Assembly (NCBI GenBank): GCA_963712715.1
Contig: CAVQJI010000022.1
Span: 1 to 64,000 of the forward strand
Direction: 5' to 3'
Origin: JAFEDN01 sp963712715
GTDB taxonomy: Bacteria; Pseudomonadota; Gammaproteobacteria; Coxiellales; Coxiellaceae
DNA: 64,000 nt
Below, piece by piece: positions 42,544-52,302 of this stretch. The position numbers were made by a program, and so were the translations under genes. Position 1 is the stretch's first letter. Every line of letters begins with the position of its first letter. The notes below the pieces were generated by a model, which worked only from the letters and a program-made list of their open reading frames with translations, ran no database searches and was not told where the DNA came from.

Positions 42544-44377
42544 CCTGGCTGGGACCACACCTGAAAGTGTGCTGAAGCAGATTTTTGGGTTTAATGAATT
42601 CCGGCCTTTACAACGAAAAATTATCGACAGCCTGTTGGCGGGAAAGAACAATTTTGTTCTCATGCCCACCGGTGGCGGCAAATCACTCTGTTTTCAAATT
42701 CCTGCTTTGTTACGTCCTGGCGTTGGTATTGTGGTTTCACCTTTAATTTCTCTTATGCAGGATCAGGTGAACGCCTTGCGGGCTAATGGCGTCGCCGCAG
42801 TCGCTTACAACTCCTCGCTGAGCTACGGACAGGGACAAAAAATTTTAGAGGATTTAAGGCAGGGCAGGATTGACCTGCTTTATATCGCTCCTGAACGTCT
42901 GGTAGCGCCGGCGTTTCTGGAGCGTTTGGATCAGGTCACTATTGCCTTGCTGGCTATCGATGAGGCGCATTGCATCTCTCAGTGGGGTCCTGATTTTCGT
43001 CCCGAATATAAACAATTACAGATAGTGCGCGATCGTTACCCCCAGACGCCGGTGATAGCGCTCACGGCGACTGCGGATCGGCCTACCCAACAGGATATTC
43101 GCGAGTGTTTGCGATTGCAGCAGGCTGATTTCCATCTCGCCAGTTTTAATCGGCCCAATATTCACTATGCCGTTCTGGAAAAATATAAACCCTTACAGCA
43201 GCTTGTAAAATTTTTAAGCGAATTTCCGCGACAGTCGGGAATAATTTACTGTTTGTCTCGAAATCATGTGGATGAACTGGCCGCGCAGTTGCTAAAAGAA
43301 GGTTTATCCGTAGCCGCTTATCATGCGGGAATGACCAGTGATAAACGTCGTGAAGTGCAAAATTCTTTTCAAAAAGACGATATTCAAATTATTGTCGCCA
43401 CCATTGCGTTTGGAATGGGCATTGACAAACCCAACGTGCGTTTTGTCGTCCACTTTGATTTACCCAAAAGTATTGAGGGATATTATCAGGAAACCGGTAG
43501 AGCGGGGCGTGACGGATTGCCGTCCAGGGCATTGCTGTTATACCGTTTAGGCGACGTGGCTTTAGTGCGGGGCTTGATTGAAAAAAATAACAATGAATTA
43601 CAGCGGCGAATTGAAACCCACAAATTAAACGCCATGGTGTCGTTTGCGGAGGCGCAAACCTGCCGCCGTCAGGTATTGCTCAATTATTTTGATGAAAAGT
43701 TAGCCGAACCCTGTGGTTATTGTGATATTTGCCAGAATCCCCCCGAATCCTACGATGCCACGGAAGATGCGCAGAAGGCGTTATCCTGCGTATACCGCTC
43801 GGGACAGCGTTTTGGAGTGGGCCATATTATTGACATCCTCCGCGGCGCCGATAAGGAACGGATTAAACAATTGCGTCATCAGACACTCTCTACTTATGGA
43901 GTGGGTGCGCATTTGGGTCAGGAAGCCTGGCACAGTATTTTTCGTCAATTGATACACCAGGGTTATCTGGAGCAGGATATCGGCAATTATTCAGTGTTAA
44001 AATTAACTGAGAAATCCAGACCTTTATTGCGTGGTGAAATTCATTTAAAGCTGGCCAAACCGCGAGTTAAAGCCCCGTCCGAACCTAAAAGTACGAAAGC
44101 AGAAGGACGCAAAGTTGCCAAACCAAAAACCATTAATTTTGTCTATGACAGCAGTTTATTTGAAAGATTGCGAAAACTTCGTAAATCCCTTGCTGACGCT
44201 GCCGGAGTTCCCCCCTATATCGTCTTCAACGATGTGACCCTGGCGCAAATGGCGGCGGAAGCGCCGCAAACCGAACAGCAATTTCTGAAGATCAGCGGCG
44301 TCGGAGAATCCAAACTAAAAAACTACGGCGCGCAATTTTTGGCTGAAATCCAAAACTTTCTCAACCATTCCGGCTAA
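42524..44377 (+). CDS. recQ: RecQ DNA helicase
   Basis: 617 residues. Walker A is MPTGGGKSLCFQIPAL, motif II is IDEAHCISQWGPDFRPEY, and motif VI is QETGRAGRDGLPSRALL. The RecQ-Ct zinc cluster includes CRRQVLLNYFDEKLAEPCGY CDICQNP. A winged helix and an HRDC domain (LRKSLADAAGVPPYIVFNDV TLAQMA) complete it. It unwinds DNA 3' to 5' in recombination repair. The ATG at 42,524 lies inside the end of the MFS gene, suggesting coupling. The TA-flanked element lies nine bases after the stop. Confidence 0.96.
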   Translation: MNLSSGSLAGTTPESVLKQIFGFNEFRPLQRKIIDSLLAGKNNFVLMPTGGGKSLCFQIPALLRPGVGIVVSPLISLMQDQVNALRANGVAAVAYNSSLSYGQGQKILEDLRQGRIDLLYIAPERLVAPAFLERLDQVTIALLAIDEAHCISQWGPDFRPEYKQLQIVRDRYPQTPVIALTATADRPTQQDIRECLRLQQADFHLASFNRPNIHYAVLEKYKPLQQLVKFLSEFPRQSGIIYCLSRNHVDELAAQLLKEGLSVAAYHAGMTSDKRREVQNSFQKDDIQIIVATIAFGMGIDKPNVRFVVHFDLPKSIEGYYQETGRAGRDGLPSRALLLYRLGDVALVRGLIEKNNNELQRRIETHKLNAMVSFAEAQTCRRQVLLNYFDEKLAEPCGYCDICQNPPESYDATEDAQKALSCVYRSGQRFGVGHIIDILRGADKERIKQLRHQTLSTYGVGAHLGQEAWHSIFRQLIHQGYLEQDIGNYSVLKLTEKSRPLLRGEIHLKLAKPRVKAPSEPKSTKAEGRKVAKPKTINFVYDSSLFERLRKLRKSLADAAGVPPYIVFNDVTLAQMAAEAPQTEQQFLKISGVGESKLKNYGAQFLAEIQNFLNHSG

Positions 44378-44387
44378 AAATAAAGTA

Positions 44388-44528
44388 AGGTCTGTTGACA
44401 ATTTATAAATTATTTCGTCATTGCGAGCGTTAGCGAAGCAATCCAGTGCATAATTTCAACAAAAATGCGAACTGGATTGCTTCGCTAACGCTCGCAATGA
44501 CGGTTATTTATGAATTGTCAACAGACCC
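44388..44528. mobile_element. TA-flanked MITE-like element, copy 2 (141 bp)
   Basis: Ends AGGTCTGTTGACAATTTATA and, reversed, GGGTCTGTTGACAATTCATA, with the inner palindrome TCATTGCGAGCGTTAGCGAA / TTCGCTAACGCTCGCAATGA. TA flanks both sides. Same family as 27,411-27,569. Confidence 0.78.
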
Positions 44529-44704
44529 TAAATTTAAGTGGATGAAATATTTACTAATTGCTTCTCATCCATTATGATGAAAGTATCTCTGTTTATGTAT
44601 CAATAAAATAATAATTAAAAAGGTAATCAGTGTGAATAACGTGAAAAACTGGGAATCTCGAGGGAATCCTTAACCATTTGACGCCCTTTCCGTCAAACTT
44701 CAAT

Positions 44705-47700
44705 ATGGATTTGAAACAAATAGAGCAGTTCAACAAGAAATATTTGACTACTGTTCTTCCAGAAATAGGAAAAAAAATCAATTTTGAATCTTTACCTGAA
44801 CTGAAGCATAAAATTCAAAAAGAAATAAAGAAAATTGAACTTTTGTTGACTCAATGCTTGCAAACAAATAATTTTGAAAATTTGATGATAAACTTTTCCA
44901 AACTATTGAGTGAATTTTCAAATTTTCAACTGTCTGTTATTGCATTTTCTGATCAAATTTCAGGACGCTATCGAATTTTCAAAAGTAAAATGGATGAAAT
45001 GCAGGAATATCTGTATAAAAATATCCTTTTCTCATTTCGAATTATTGACAATATTATTATAATTTGGACAGAAATTGTGGAAAAAATGAATAACCCACAT
45101 AATTTTCCCAATGACGAGAAAAATCTTTATCAAATCATCACGAAGAGTATCATTCAACTGGCTGGTTCCAGTCACTTTTTTTTATGTAAACTGGAATACT
45201 GTACGCCGCTTGTTACTAATTTGAGTCCTAAAATACATTTTGGCTTCGTTTGTTCGATAATGGATTATCAAATTCGTATCTTCAAATCTCTTGAAGCAGC
45301 CTGTGTAGCTAAAGTCCCGTGGGCATATTTAGATTATCGTTCTCTGACTGGACGATTTGCTTATATAAACAAGGACCTTTCCCCCAGAGACATCATAAAA
45401 TGTTATGAAAAAGATCGCAATGAGTTGTTAGAGCTGATGACTAAAAATTTGGAAAAATTATACCAAATATGCTTTTTTAGACATAAGTATTCTGAAATAA
45501 CTCTTCCTTCACACCAAACAGATTCTAAAAGTATGACAGAATTTTTTTTATCGTTAGAAGAGGATATTACTCTTGCAGAGAAAATTGACCCATTCTTGAC
45601 TTTCTGCGTGTACAAGGCCTATTTAGGTCTTCAGATGGGAGATATTAAATATGACTATTACCAGTTAATAAAAAAAGAAATAAAAATATTGACTTCTCAT
45701 CAAAATAAAATAGAGAAGAATCAAACAATAGAGAAATTTATAGAAAAAATTAATTTATTTGTCAGTACCACGAATCGTATGTGGGACAGTTTAAATCATA
45801 ATCATCAACCTGAAGAGATTGGATTAATATATGATAAATTAATTGCATTTGATTACCATTTCATGGAGATAGCATTATCACAAAATCAGGTATTTTATTT
45901 ATTAAGCTTTTTTATTAACGATTTAGCAATATTTTCTCATTATTCTAACGTCATCGCAGATCTTCAGAAAAAACAACTCGAATTATTAAAATGTGAGCAA
46001 GCGTTTTTGGCTACTTTAGCATTAAAAAATAACGTGAGCCTTCCCAGGTGGTGCTTAACAGAAGGTGAGGACATAAAAATTATTGATGTTAATTTGGAAA
46101 ATGATCAAAAAGAATCAAAAAATGGGCGCCAAAAAAAACATATATTAGCTGGATTTGATATTATTGATATTTTACAGATCCAAAATAAATTGTCCATGTC
46201 GCTTTCAGGACACCAGAAAATTAAATTACATGGTTTTACACAACAGGATGATTATAAAAAAATTATAGATGAATCCAATAACGCTTATATTCAGATAATG
46301 GAAGAAGAGGAACAGGCTGAAAAAAACAAAAAAAACATTTTACTGGAAAAGAAAAAAATAAAATCGCCATATCGACATTCAAAAGAAAAAATTCAGGAAA
46401 AAACTCAAACGGAATTTTTGATACCCAAAAAACAAACAGAAGTTAAGGTGATAGCAGAAAGTGAAGAATGGAAGCAGTTTCATTTACTTCAAAAGGATTT
46501 TTCCAGACTGGTTGAAGAAAAAGGTGATGAAGAAGTAAAAAATAGATCAGGATCGTTATTTGAAACAAATGATCTTCTGTTATTAATTCAATTAAATGAT
46601 TTTATGTCAGGTTATCTATACGTAACGGCTAAGGATTTATACAACCAGAAAATAGTCAATTTTTACGTAATCTATCGATTGCAAATGGCGTTATCTTATA
46701 GAAAAATTTCAATGAATCAGCTTAACTTGCTACCAGAAAAAGAATCTTACCAGACCCATCAATATTTTCTTGAAGATGAGCATAAAATGATTGAAACTAT
46801 TTTGAATAATGCTGAAATAACCAGAAAAAAATCTTTGGATAAAGCTATTGCATCTTTGCAGTGGCTTCAGGAAGACAGGCTAAGAAAAATGACCGAAATA
46901 GGTCTTGAAAAATGGTTTAATAATCCAAATCCAAAAAATGATTGGTTCCATAGAAGAGAAAAACTTAAAGATAAAATTCGCAACCTTTCTTTATTGGACC
47001 AGGAAATAGTTGAGACAAAGAAAATATTAGATTCTGTTTCAATGGATGCCTATAATCCTTTTGGGAAAATGTTAAATCAAAAAACGCCTTCAATATTAGT
47101 ACATAACCACTCACTTTTGGATGAAAAAATATCATCTGGAATTATAAAATTTAAAAATACGATCCAAAAAATAATTTTGGATCGTATGAAATTCTATTCC
47201 ATTGTAAAAAAACCCGATAATTTTTTCCCAACTCCAATTCTGCTCTCCGCATTTAAATTTATGGTCTTAATTAAAAATTCATTCGGCAGTGAGAAGCAAC
47301 TTTACATAGTGGGTGGATTGATTGTTAATTTGGCTCAGGAACGAAAAGTGAGCGAACAAACCTTCAACTTTCTTGATGTCGATATGGTAACCAATATTTC
47401 ATACAATGAATTAAAATCGGCTGCTTTCCAAAATAAATTGAATTATAAAATAACATCCGTGACACCTTTATTTTGTTCATTTAAATTCCGTTTTGAAAAT
47501 GTCAATATAGATGTGGTTTGCATAAACGATCTTGATTTGCTCGAAAATCACCAGTTACGTGATATTAATATTAATGGGATATATTTAAGGATTAATAAAG
47601 AATCGGATCTATCAATTGTGAATGAAGCGCTTTTTTATGATGTGATCGATGCATGCCTGCTCAGAGTGAATAAGCCTGGTCTCATCCGTTCCTGCACTGG

Positions 47701-48538
47701 TCATCTGGAAAAAAATAGCATAAAGGAAATAATACCGTTATGGAATGAACTATGTATCAGATATCCGTTGGATTCGGTTGTATTCGAGAAGACTCTAAAA
47801 TGTTTTATAGATGATCCTACCAGGTTATTAAGGGTTTGCTTTATGTTAAAGAAACAAATGATCAAATTCGAGGATTTTGACGACGCCATGCGGCTTTGCT
47901 TTAATCAATCAGAACAAAAAATTCTTCTACCCCTTATTTTTCAGAGTCATTCTTTACTGAAGAAAATAAGTTGCGTGATTATTTTTGATAAATTTATTAA
48001 TTATACCATTAAGAAAGCAACTCAGGCTACGGATTGCCTTCATATCAATCCCGCTGATTTACTTGGAATATATTCAACTATGATGTCATGGTGTTTTTCA
48101 GAAACTTATTTTTCAGAAATATTTAGCTTCCCATTGAAAATGGAAACCCCTACAATGCAACAGGCAAACATCGAACAGGCTTGCAAACGTCTTTTTTTAC
48201 CCAGTTTCTTTGAACCTCCTATTTATAACTTCCTTAGAAAAAAGTTAATCGAAATCTATACTTCTATAGTACGTCCTGAGCTGGAAATTAGATTATTGCC
48301 TTTTATTTTGGCTTTAATTATTTCAAATCAACCCAACGCCTTTGAAAATATCGAATTTTCAGGTTTAATTTCCCTGATTTGTAAACACGTACGGGACATC
48401 CCTGGTTTAAATAATTTGTATGGTGAATTACCAAAAAACGAAAAATTACCTAATGTAAAGCAGACTTTAAATCATTTTTTTAGACAAATTAAAGAAAATT
48501 CAGAAGAAGTCAAGTCCTTAAGCCTGACAAGTCCTTAA
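44705..48538 (+). CDS. Giant protein ending in a poly(A)-polymerase/CCA-enzyme-like nucleotidyltransferase
   Basis: About 1,277 residues, very AT-rich, no signal peptide. The first 840 residues are mostly helical and Lys/Glu/Asn-rich with no family I can name. The segment around 520-590 is a charged coiled-coil-like stretch (MEEEEQAEKNKKNILLEKKK). From about 855 a class II nucleotidyltransferase head appears. YIVGGLIVNLAQ at 867-878 is followed by LDVDMVT with Asp891 and Asp893, and NVNIDVVCI with the third Asp at 936. RDININGIYLRI (952-963) parallels RDFTINAL, and IDDPTRLLRV (1035-1044) parallels EDPTRILRA, the neck motif. All catalytic acids are kept. It could add nucleotides to RNA, perhaps in a host. 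Start: ATG 44,705 or TTG 44,678; neither has a clear ribosome site. Confidence 0.7.
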   Translation: MDLKQIEQFNKKYLTTVLPEIGKKINFESLPELKHKIQKEIKKIELLLTQCLQTNNFENLMINFSKLLSEFSNFQLSVIAFSDQISGRYRIFKSKMDEMQEYLYKNILFSFRIIDNIIIIWTEIVEKMNNPHNFPNDEKNLYQIITKSIIQLAGSSHFFLCKLEYCTPLVTNLSPKIHFGFVCSIMDYQIRIFKSLEAACVAKVPWAYLDYRSLTGRFAYINKDLSPRDIIKCYEKDRNELLELMTKNLEKLYQICFFRHKYSEITLPSHQTDSKSMTEFFLSLEEDITLAEKIDPFLTFCVYKAYLGLQMGDIKYDYYQLIKKEIKILTSHQNKIEKNQTIEKFIEKINLFVSTTNRMWDSLNHNHQPEEIGLIYDKLIAFDYHFMEIALSQNQVFYLLSFFINDLAIFSHYSNVIADLQKKQLELLKCEQAFLATLALKNNVSLPRWCLTEGEDIKIIDVNLENDQKESKNGRQKKHILAGFDIIDILQIQNKLSMSLSGHQKIKLHGFTQQDDYKKIIDESNNAYIQIMEEEEQAEKNKKNILLEKKKIKSPYRHSKEKIQEKTQTEFLIPKKQTEVKVIAESEEWKQFHLLQKDFSRLVEEKGDEEVKNRSGSLFETNDLLLLIQLNDFMSGYLYVTAKDLYNQKIVNFYVIYRLQMALSYRKISMNQLNLLPEKESYQTHQYFLEDEHKMIETILNNAEITRKKSLDKAIASLQWLQEDRLRKMTEIGLEKWFNNPNPKNDWFHRREKLKDKIRNLSLLDQEIVETKKILDSVSMDAYNPFGKMLNQKTPSILVHNHSLLDEKISSGIIKFKNTIQKIILDRMKFYSIVKKPDNFFPTPILLSAFKFMVLIKNSFGSEKQLYIVGGLIVNLAQERKVSEQTFNFLDVDMVTNISYNELKSAAFQNKLNYKITSVTPLFCSFKFRFENVNIDVVCINDLDLLENHQLRDININGIYLRINKESDLSIVNEALFYDVIDACLLRVNKPGLIRSCTGHLEKNSIKEIIPLWNELCIRYPLDSVVFEKTLKCFIDDPTRLLRVCFMLKKQMIKFEDFDDAMRLCFNQSEQKILLPLIFQSHSLLKKISCVIIFDKFINYTIKKATQATDCLHINPADLLGIYSTMMSWCFSETYFSEIFSFPLKMETPTMQQANIEQACKRLFLPSFFEPPIYNFLRKKLIEIYTSIVRPELEIRLLPFILALIISNQPNAFENIEFSGLISLICKHVRDIPGLNNLYGELPKNEKLPNVKQTLNHFFRQIKENSEEVKSLSLTSP

Positions 48539-48595
48539 ATTAATCCTTAATTGTGACACAGAACACCGCCAACCGTTAATGATCTTCTGTCAGGA

Positions 48596-51500
48596 TTAAA
48601 GACTTGACCCTATCATCTCTGGATTTCTAATGAGGTCCAATGTCACATGGTCATGCAATAATTGGTATCGGGATGGGTACTCTCCTTTGGTGTACTCCAG
48701 AACCATATTTGTTAATTGAGGGGGCAAAGGTGTTAGGGCAAGAAAACTGAGCTTCACGACACTATCATATTCATTTTGTAGTTTAAAGTTTCTTCCACCC
48801 AGCGCAATTAAGGGATCATTATTGTGTACTGAAAAGATAGATTCGTAACAGGAAGTAGCAGCAGAGTTGAAATATCTTAGCGTTTGATTACAGAGAAGAA
48901 GCAGGGCTAATTTAGAACTGAATAGCTGTCTATTATGTTCGGTATAGAAATCCAGTTCAGTGATGGTTTGGTTATAAGCCAGGGCCACTAGAGCAATATA
49001 TTTAATTTCAGAATTATATCTAAGGGACAAACGTTGAAGGCATGGATTTTTGGCCAAAGCAGTGACTCCTTCATCACCAATTCCACAGTTATTTAAATAA
49101 AGGCTGTTTAATTTGGGGTGTGATACTAAACAATGCACCCCTTCATCACCAACAGGATTATCACTTAAATCAAGATGTTCCAGATTTTTACATTCCAAAA
49201 GTAAAGCCGCTCCTTTAGGACCGATTCCACACTCTTGCAATGTCAGACTGGTTAAAACTGAACAATCTGAGAAACCGCGAATCAAATCATCTATGGGTTC
49301 GTTTTTCGGTACACCAGGTTCACCCTTGTAAGAAAAACTCTTAAGTACGTTTTTTTTCTCTTTCAGGAAAAAATTAATCCCCTGATAACTGATACGCCTA
49401 CCCTCCAGGGTCAGTTCGTTAATACCAGGGTGTTTTGAAAGGATACAAACACCCTGATCATCTATATTATTATTTCTTACGTTCAGTACTTTTAAGGTCT
49501 TAAGTTCTAAAAGCTGGGCGAGTCCGTCCTTGCTAATTTTGCAGTCTTCCAAACGAAGGCTGGTCAAAACCGGGTGTCTTGATAAAATTCTGACGACATC
49601 ATCCCCTGATTGTCCCTGAATATAAGAAAGATCAAGGGTTTGTAAATGACTCTCCCGTAAATGGGAAAAGTCCATATTGATAAATTTCCAGGGCCGTAGT
49701 GTCAGTTTTTCTAAACTGGGATGGGTAAATAAGGCATGAGCTATATCATGATCCAGTTTTGCATAACTCAATTCCAGAATCTTTAGGACAGTATTTTTTA
49801 ATAGTTCAGCCATTCCTTGGCGGCTGAGGAAAAGGTTGGCGCCAAATGGCGATATTCTGAGGTGAGTCAGGGACCGGTTAGACGATAGAGCCACTAATCC
49901 TTTATCAAGGCTATAATCATTAACGCAATTTAAAATCAAACTCGTTAAAGTATTATTTCGTGCTAAAAGGCTGACTGCTTTATCAAATGGGCACCATATT
50001 ATGGCAACAAGTTTTTTTATGGCTGGATTTAAATTTAAGTAATTCAAAAGATAAGGGATCATCTCAATTTTCTCAATTGCCAGGCATGGCATTTCAGTTC
50101 CATTATCATTTTTAACAAATTCAGAAAAGTATTCGGTTTCGAGGGGATCTAATGGTTTCCAATCTTCTAATAGTGTGAAATCAAAACGATTCCTGAGTCC
50201 AGGCGCTTTTTCGCATAAATGGTCTATAGCTTCCTGTGCTTCCGGCATGTTTTTTAATAAACCATATTGGAAGGGAAATTCGCCTTTTGCGTATTCACAA
50301 ACCAGATTAACCAGGACATCTATCTCTAAACATTCGATTATTTCTCTCCTGACTTTATCAGGATATTCCTGTTGAAACAGACGGTTTCCGCGAGATATTT
50401 TTTTTATCTCTTTCACCACGCCGGGAAGGAAATGGGATAACTGGTTAAAGCCGGATAGCCTGTAATGATACCTCAAGCTTCGGTTAGCAAAAAGAAAATA
50501 TGCTGTTAAAGGAGTCCATACTTCCAGAATATAATCACACACAGAAAGATAGGTTATGCTCTGGTTCAACATCAGGGCGCTGACGCCTGCATCACTTATT
50601 CCGTTTTGATCTAAATGTAATTCAGTTAAAGAAGTGTTGTCTATAAACGCGACAGCTCCGCTATCTCCAATCTTATTTTTAGATAAACCGAGAACTTTAA
50701 TGGTTTTATTTTTTGCTAATTCAATGGCTCCCCGATAGGTGATTTTACATCTCTCCATATAAAGATTAATGAGAGAGGTATTATCTTTAAAAGCCGCCGC
50801 ACCCGCGTCACCTATTTCATTCCAGGATAATCCGAGGCAGGTAATGGCGCTATTTTTGGAAAGCTCAATGCCTCCCTGGCTCCCGATATTGCAATTAGTT
50901 AAATTCAGGTCAGTAATAGACCTGTTTGTTTGAAAAGCGGCTGCGCCACGATCGCCGATTTTATTCTCTTTCAGATTTAAGCGGGTAATTGTTTTAGTGT
51001 CGGCGAGTTGAAGGGCCCCCTGTTCTCCAATACCACAGTTATACAGATTAAGTTCAGTGATGGAGGGATGATCGCAAAAAGCGGCCGCACCCAGATCGCC
51101 AATGTTATTATCTTGCAATACCAGGCGGGTAATCTTTTTATTGCCTGCCAGTTCGTCTGCGCCCAAAGAGCTGATTCCACAGGATGTGAGGTTAAGAACA
51201 ATAATCGTATGATTACTTTTAAAAGCGCCTGCACCTTTATCTCCAATTTGATTGTTTGTCAGGTTTAAATGAGTAATGACATGACTGGAGGCGAGAGCCC
51301 TTGCTCCCGGTGCAGTGATACCGTTTTCACTAAGCGAGAGGTTTGTAAGGGTTCGATTATGTTTAAATACCGTGACGCCATCATCGCCAATTTGGTTACC
51401 ATCCAGCTCCAGGCTTGTGAGGTTTCCATTTTGATAGCCAATTTTGCAAGGTTTATTTAAATCCAGATAAGTGAGAAACAGTTTATTGACAAGTACCTTT

Positions 51501-52006
51501 AGAACGGCTTCCGATATTGTCGAACTTTCCAGATCAAATGTATTTAATTGCGTATTATTTGTTAGCGCATCCAGTTCCGTTCCACTGATATGAAGTTTTT
51601 TATCCTCCGTAATTGAGAGTTTCGTCGGGCTGGTTATAGCTGCCAGATGCGATGCCTGTTGATCGGTGATTTTGCAAAAGTTAAAAACAAAATTTGTCGT
51701 GGCAGAATTAAGCGCCAAAAGACGCATCCCTTCATCGCTTAAATGGACATGGCTGAATTTGAGCTTCTTTAGGGTTCGGAGGGCTGTTGCCAGAGAAGAT
51801 ATGTCTTTCTGGTCAAGTGATGTATGTGAGATGCGCAGATTTGTAATTCCGGGATTTTTGGACAAATAGTCACAAACATTCGCCATGTTAAAATTATATT
51901 TATCTTCTTTATAGTCTAAACACAGAAAGTTTTCAGTAAAGCGACAGAATTCAATCTCTGAATCCAGTTCGAACTCTTCTTCATTTTTTATCATATCTCT
52001 TTTCAT
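48596..52006 (-). CDS. Leucine-rich-repeat protein 1 (intact paralogue), candidate effector
   Basis: 1,136 residues, no signal peptide. An N-terminal cap (1-195) with irregular repeats precedes twelve consecutive 24-residue LRRs at about 196-483. They alternate between ITRLxLxxNxIGDxGAAAF and ITxLNLxxCxIGxxGAxxLA types, so the effective unit is 48 residues. A helical segment (about 484-640) contains EYAKGEFPFQYGLL (572-585). A second, more divergent LRR block (about 640-1,040) leads to a terminal EYTKGEYPSRYQLL (1,104-1,117). The GxxGAxxLA pattern recalls ribonuclease-inhibitor-type and GALA LRRs. The start ATG at 52,006 has GGAGG six bases upstream. LRR effectors usually bind host proteins; no enzymatic domain is visible. 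Confidence 0.85.
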   Translation of the reverse strand: MKRDMIKNEEEFELDSEIEFCRFTENFLCLDYKEDKYNFNMANVCDYLSKNPGITNLRISHTSLDQKDISSLATALRTLKKLKFSHVHLSDEGMRLLALNSATTNFVFNFCKITDQQASHLAAITSPTKLSITEDKKLHISGTELDALTNNTQLNTFDLESSTISEAVLKVLVNKLFLTYLDLNKPCKIGYQNGNLTSLELDGNQIGDDGVTVFKHNRTLTNLSLSENGITAPGARALASSHVITHLNLTNNQIGDKGAGAFKSNHTIIVLNLTSCGISSLGADELAGNKKITRLVLQDNNIGDLGAAAFCDHPSITELNLYNCGIGEQGALQLADTKTITRLNLKENKIGDRGAAAFQTNRSITDLNLTNCNIGSQGGIELSKNSAITCLGLSWNEIGDAGAAAFKDNTSLINLYMERCKITYRGAIELAKNKTIKVLGLSKNKIGDSGAVAFIDNTSLTELHLDQNGISDAGVSALMLNQSITYLSVCDYILEVWTPLTAYFLFANRSLRYHYRLSGFNQLSHFLPGVVKEIKKISRGNRLFQQEYPDKVRREIIECLEIDVLVNLVCEYAKGEFPFQYGLLKNMPEAQEAIDHLCEKAPGLRNRFDFTLLEDWKPLDPLETEYFSEFVKNDNGTEMPCLAIEKIEMIPYLLNYLNLNPAIKKLVAIIWCPFDKAVSLLARNNTLTSLILNCVNDYSLDKGLVALSSNRSLTHLRISPFGANLFLSRQGMAELLKNTVLKILELSYAKLDHDIAHALFTHPSLEKLTLRPWKFINMDFSHLRESHLQTLDLSYIQGQSGDDVVRILSRHPVLTSLRLEDCKISKDGLAQLLELKTLKVLNVRNNNIDDQGVCILSKHPGINELTLEGRRISYQGINFFLKEKKNVLKSFSYKGEPGVPKNEPIDDLIRGFSDCSVLTSLTLQECGIGPKGAALLLECKNLEHLDLSDNPVGDEGVHCLVSHPKLNSLYLNNCGIGDEGVTALAKNPCLQRLSLRYNSEIKYIALVALAYNQTITELDFYTEHNRQLFSSKLALLLLCNQTLRYFNSAATSCYESIFSVHNNDPLIALGGRNFKLQNEYDSVVKLSFLALTPLPPQLTNMVLEYTKGEYPSRYQLLHDHVTLDLIRNPEMIGSSL

Positions 52007-52035
52007 TTTTCCTCCATCAATATACTAGAACCAGG

Positions 52036-52260
52036 TGCGTCGTCCCGCGGCTTGTCCGCATAGGCGTCAGTTTAAGGAAAAAATAAGCTAAAAAAAGCAA
52101 ATTCATATTCCTCCCTCTCCCCCGTACTCGGGGGAGAGGGCTGGGGTGAGGGGCGGAAAACCCCTCACCCTAACCCTCTCCCCGAGTACGGGGAGAGGGA
52201 ATATAAGCTTACTTTTCTCCTTAAACTGACGCCTATGCGGCTTGTCCGCGGGACGACGCT
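52036..52260. repeat. 225-bp nested palindrome between LRR genes 1 and 2
   Basis: Outer arms GCGTCGTCCCGCGGCTTGTC..AGGCGTCAGTTTAAGG and the mirror CCTTAAACTGACGCCTATGC..GGGACGACGC. Inside lie a second pair, CCCTCTCCCCCGTACTCGGG and CCCGAGTACGGGGAGAGGG, and GGGGTGAGGGG/CCCCTCACCC. Non-coding. A partial diverged outer arm recurs at 20,758-20,797. Confidence 0.85.
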
Positions 52261-52302
52261 TATTTCGTCGCGCCGCAGATAAAATCACACCCTCTTTTAT
52301 GA

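Noticed and set aside
50977..51268. Frames overlapping LRR gene 1 on both strands (also near 57,807-58,098)
   Set aside because: They recur at the same place in each paralogue because the LRR DNA is repetitive; composition follows the LRR frame.
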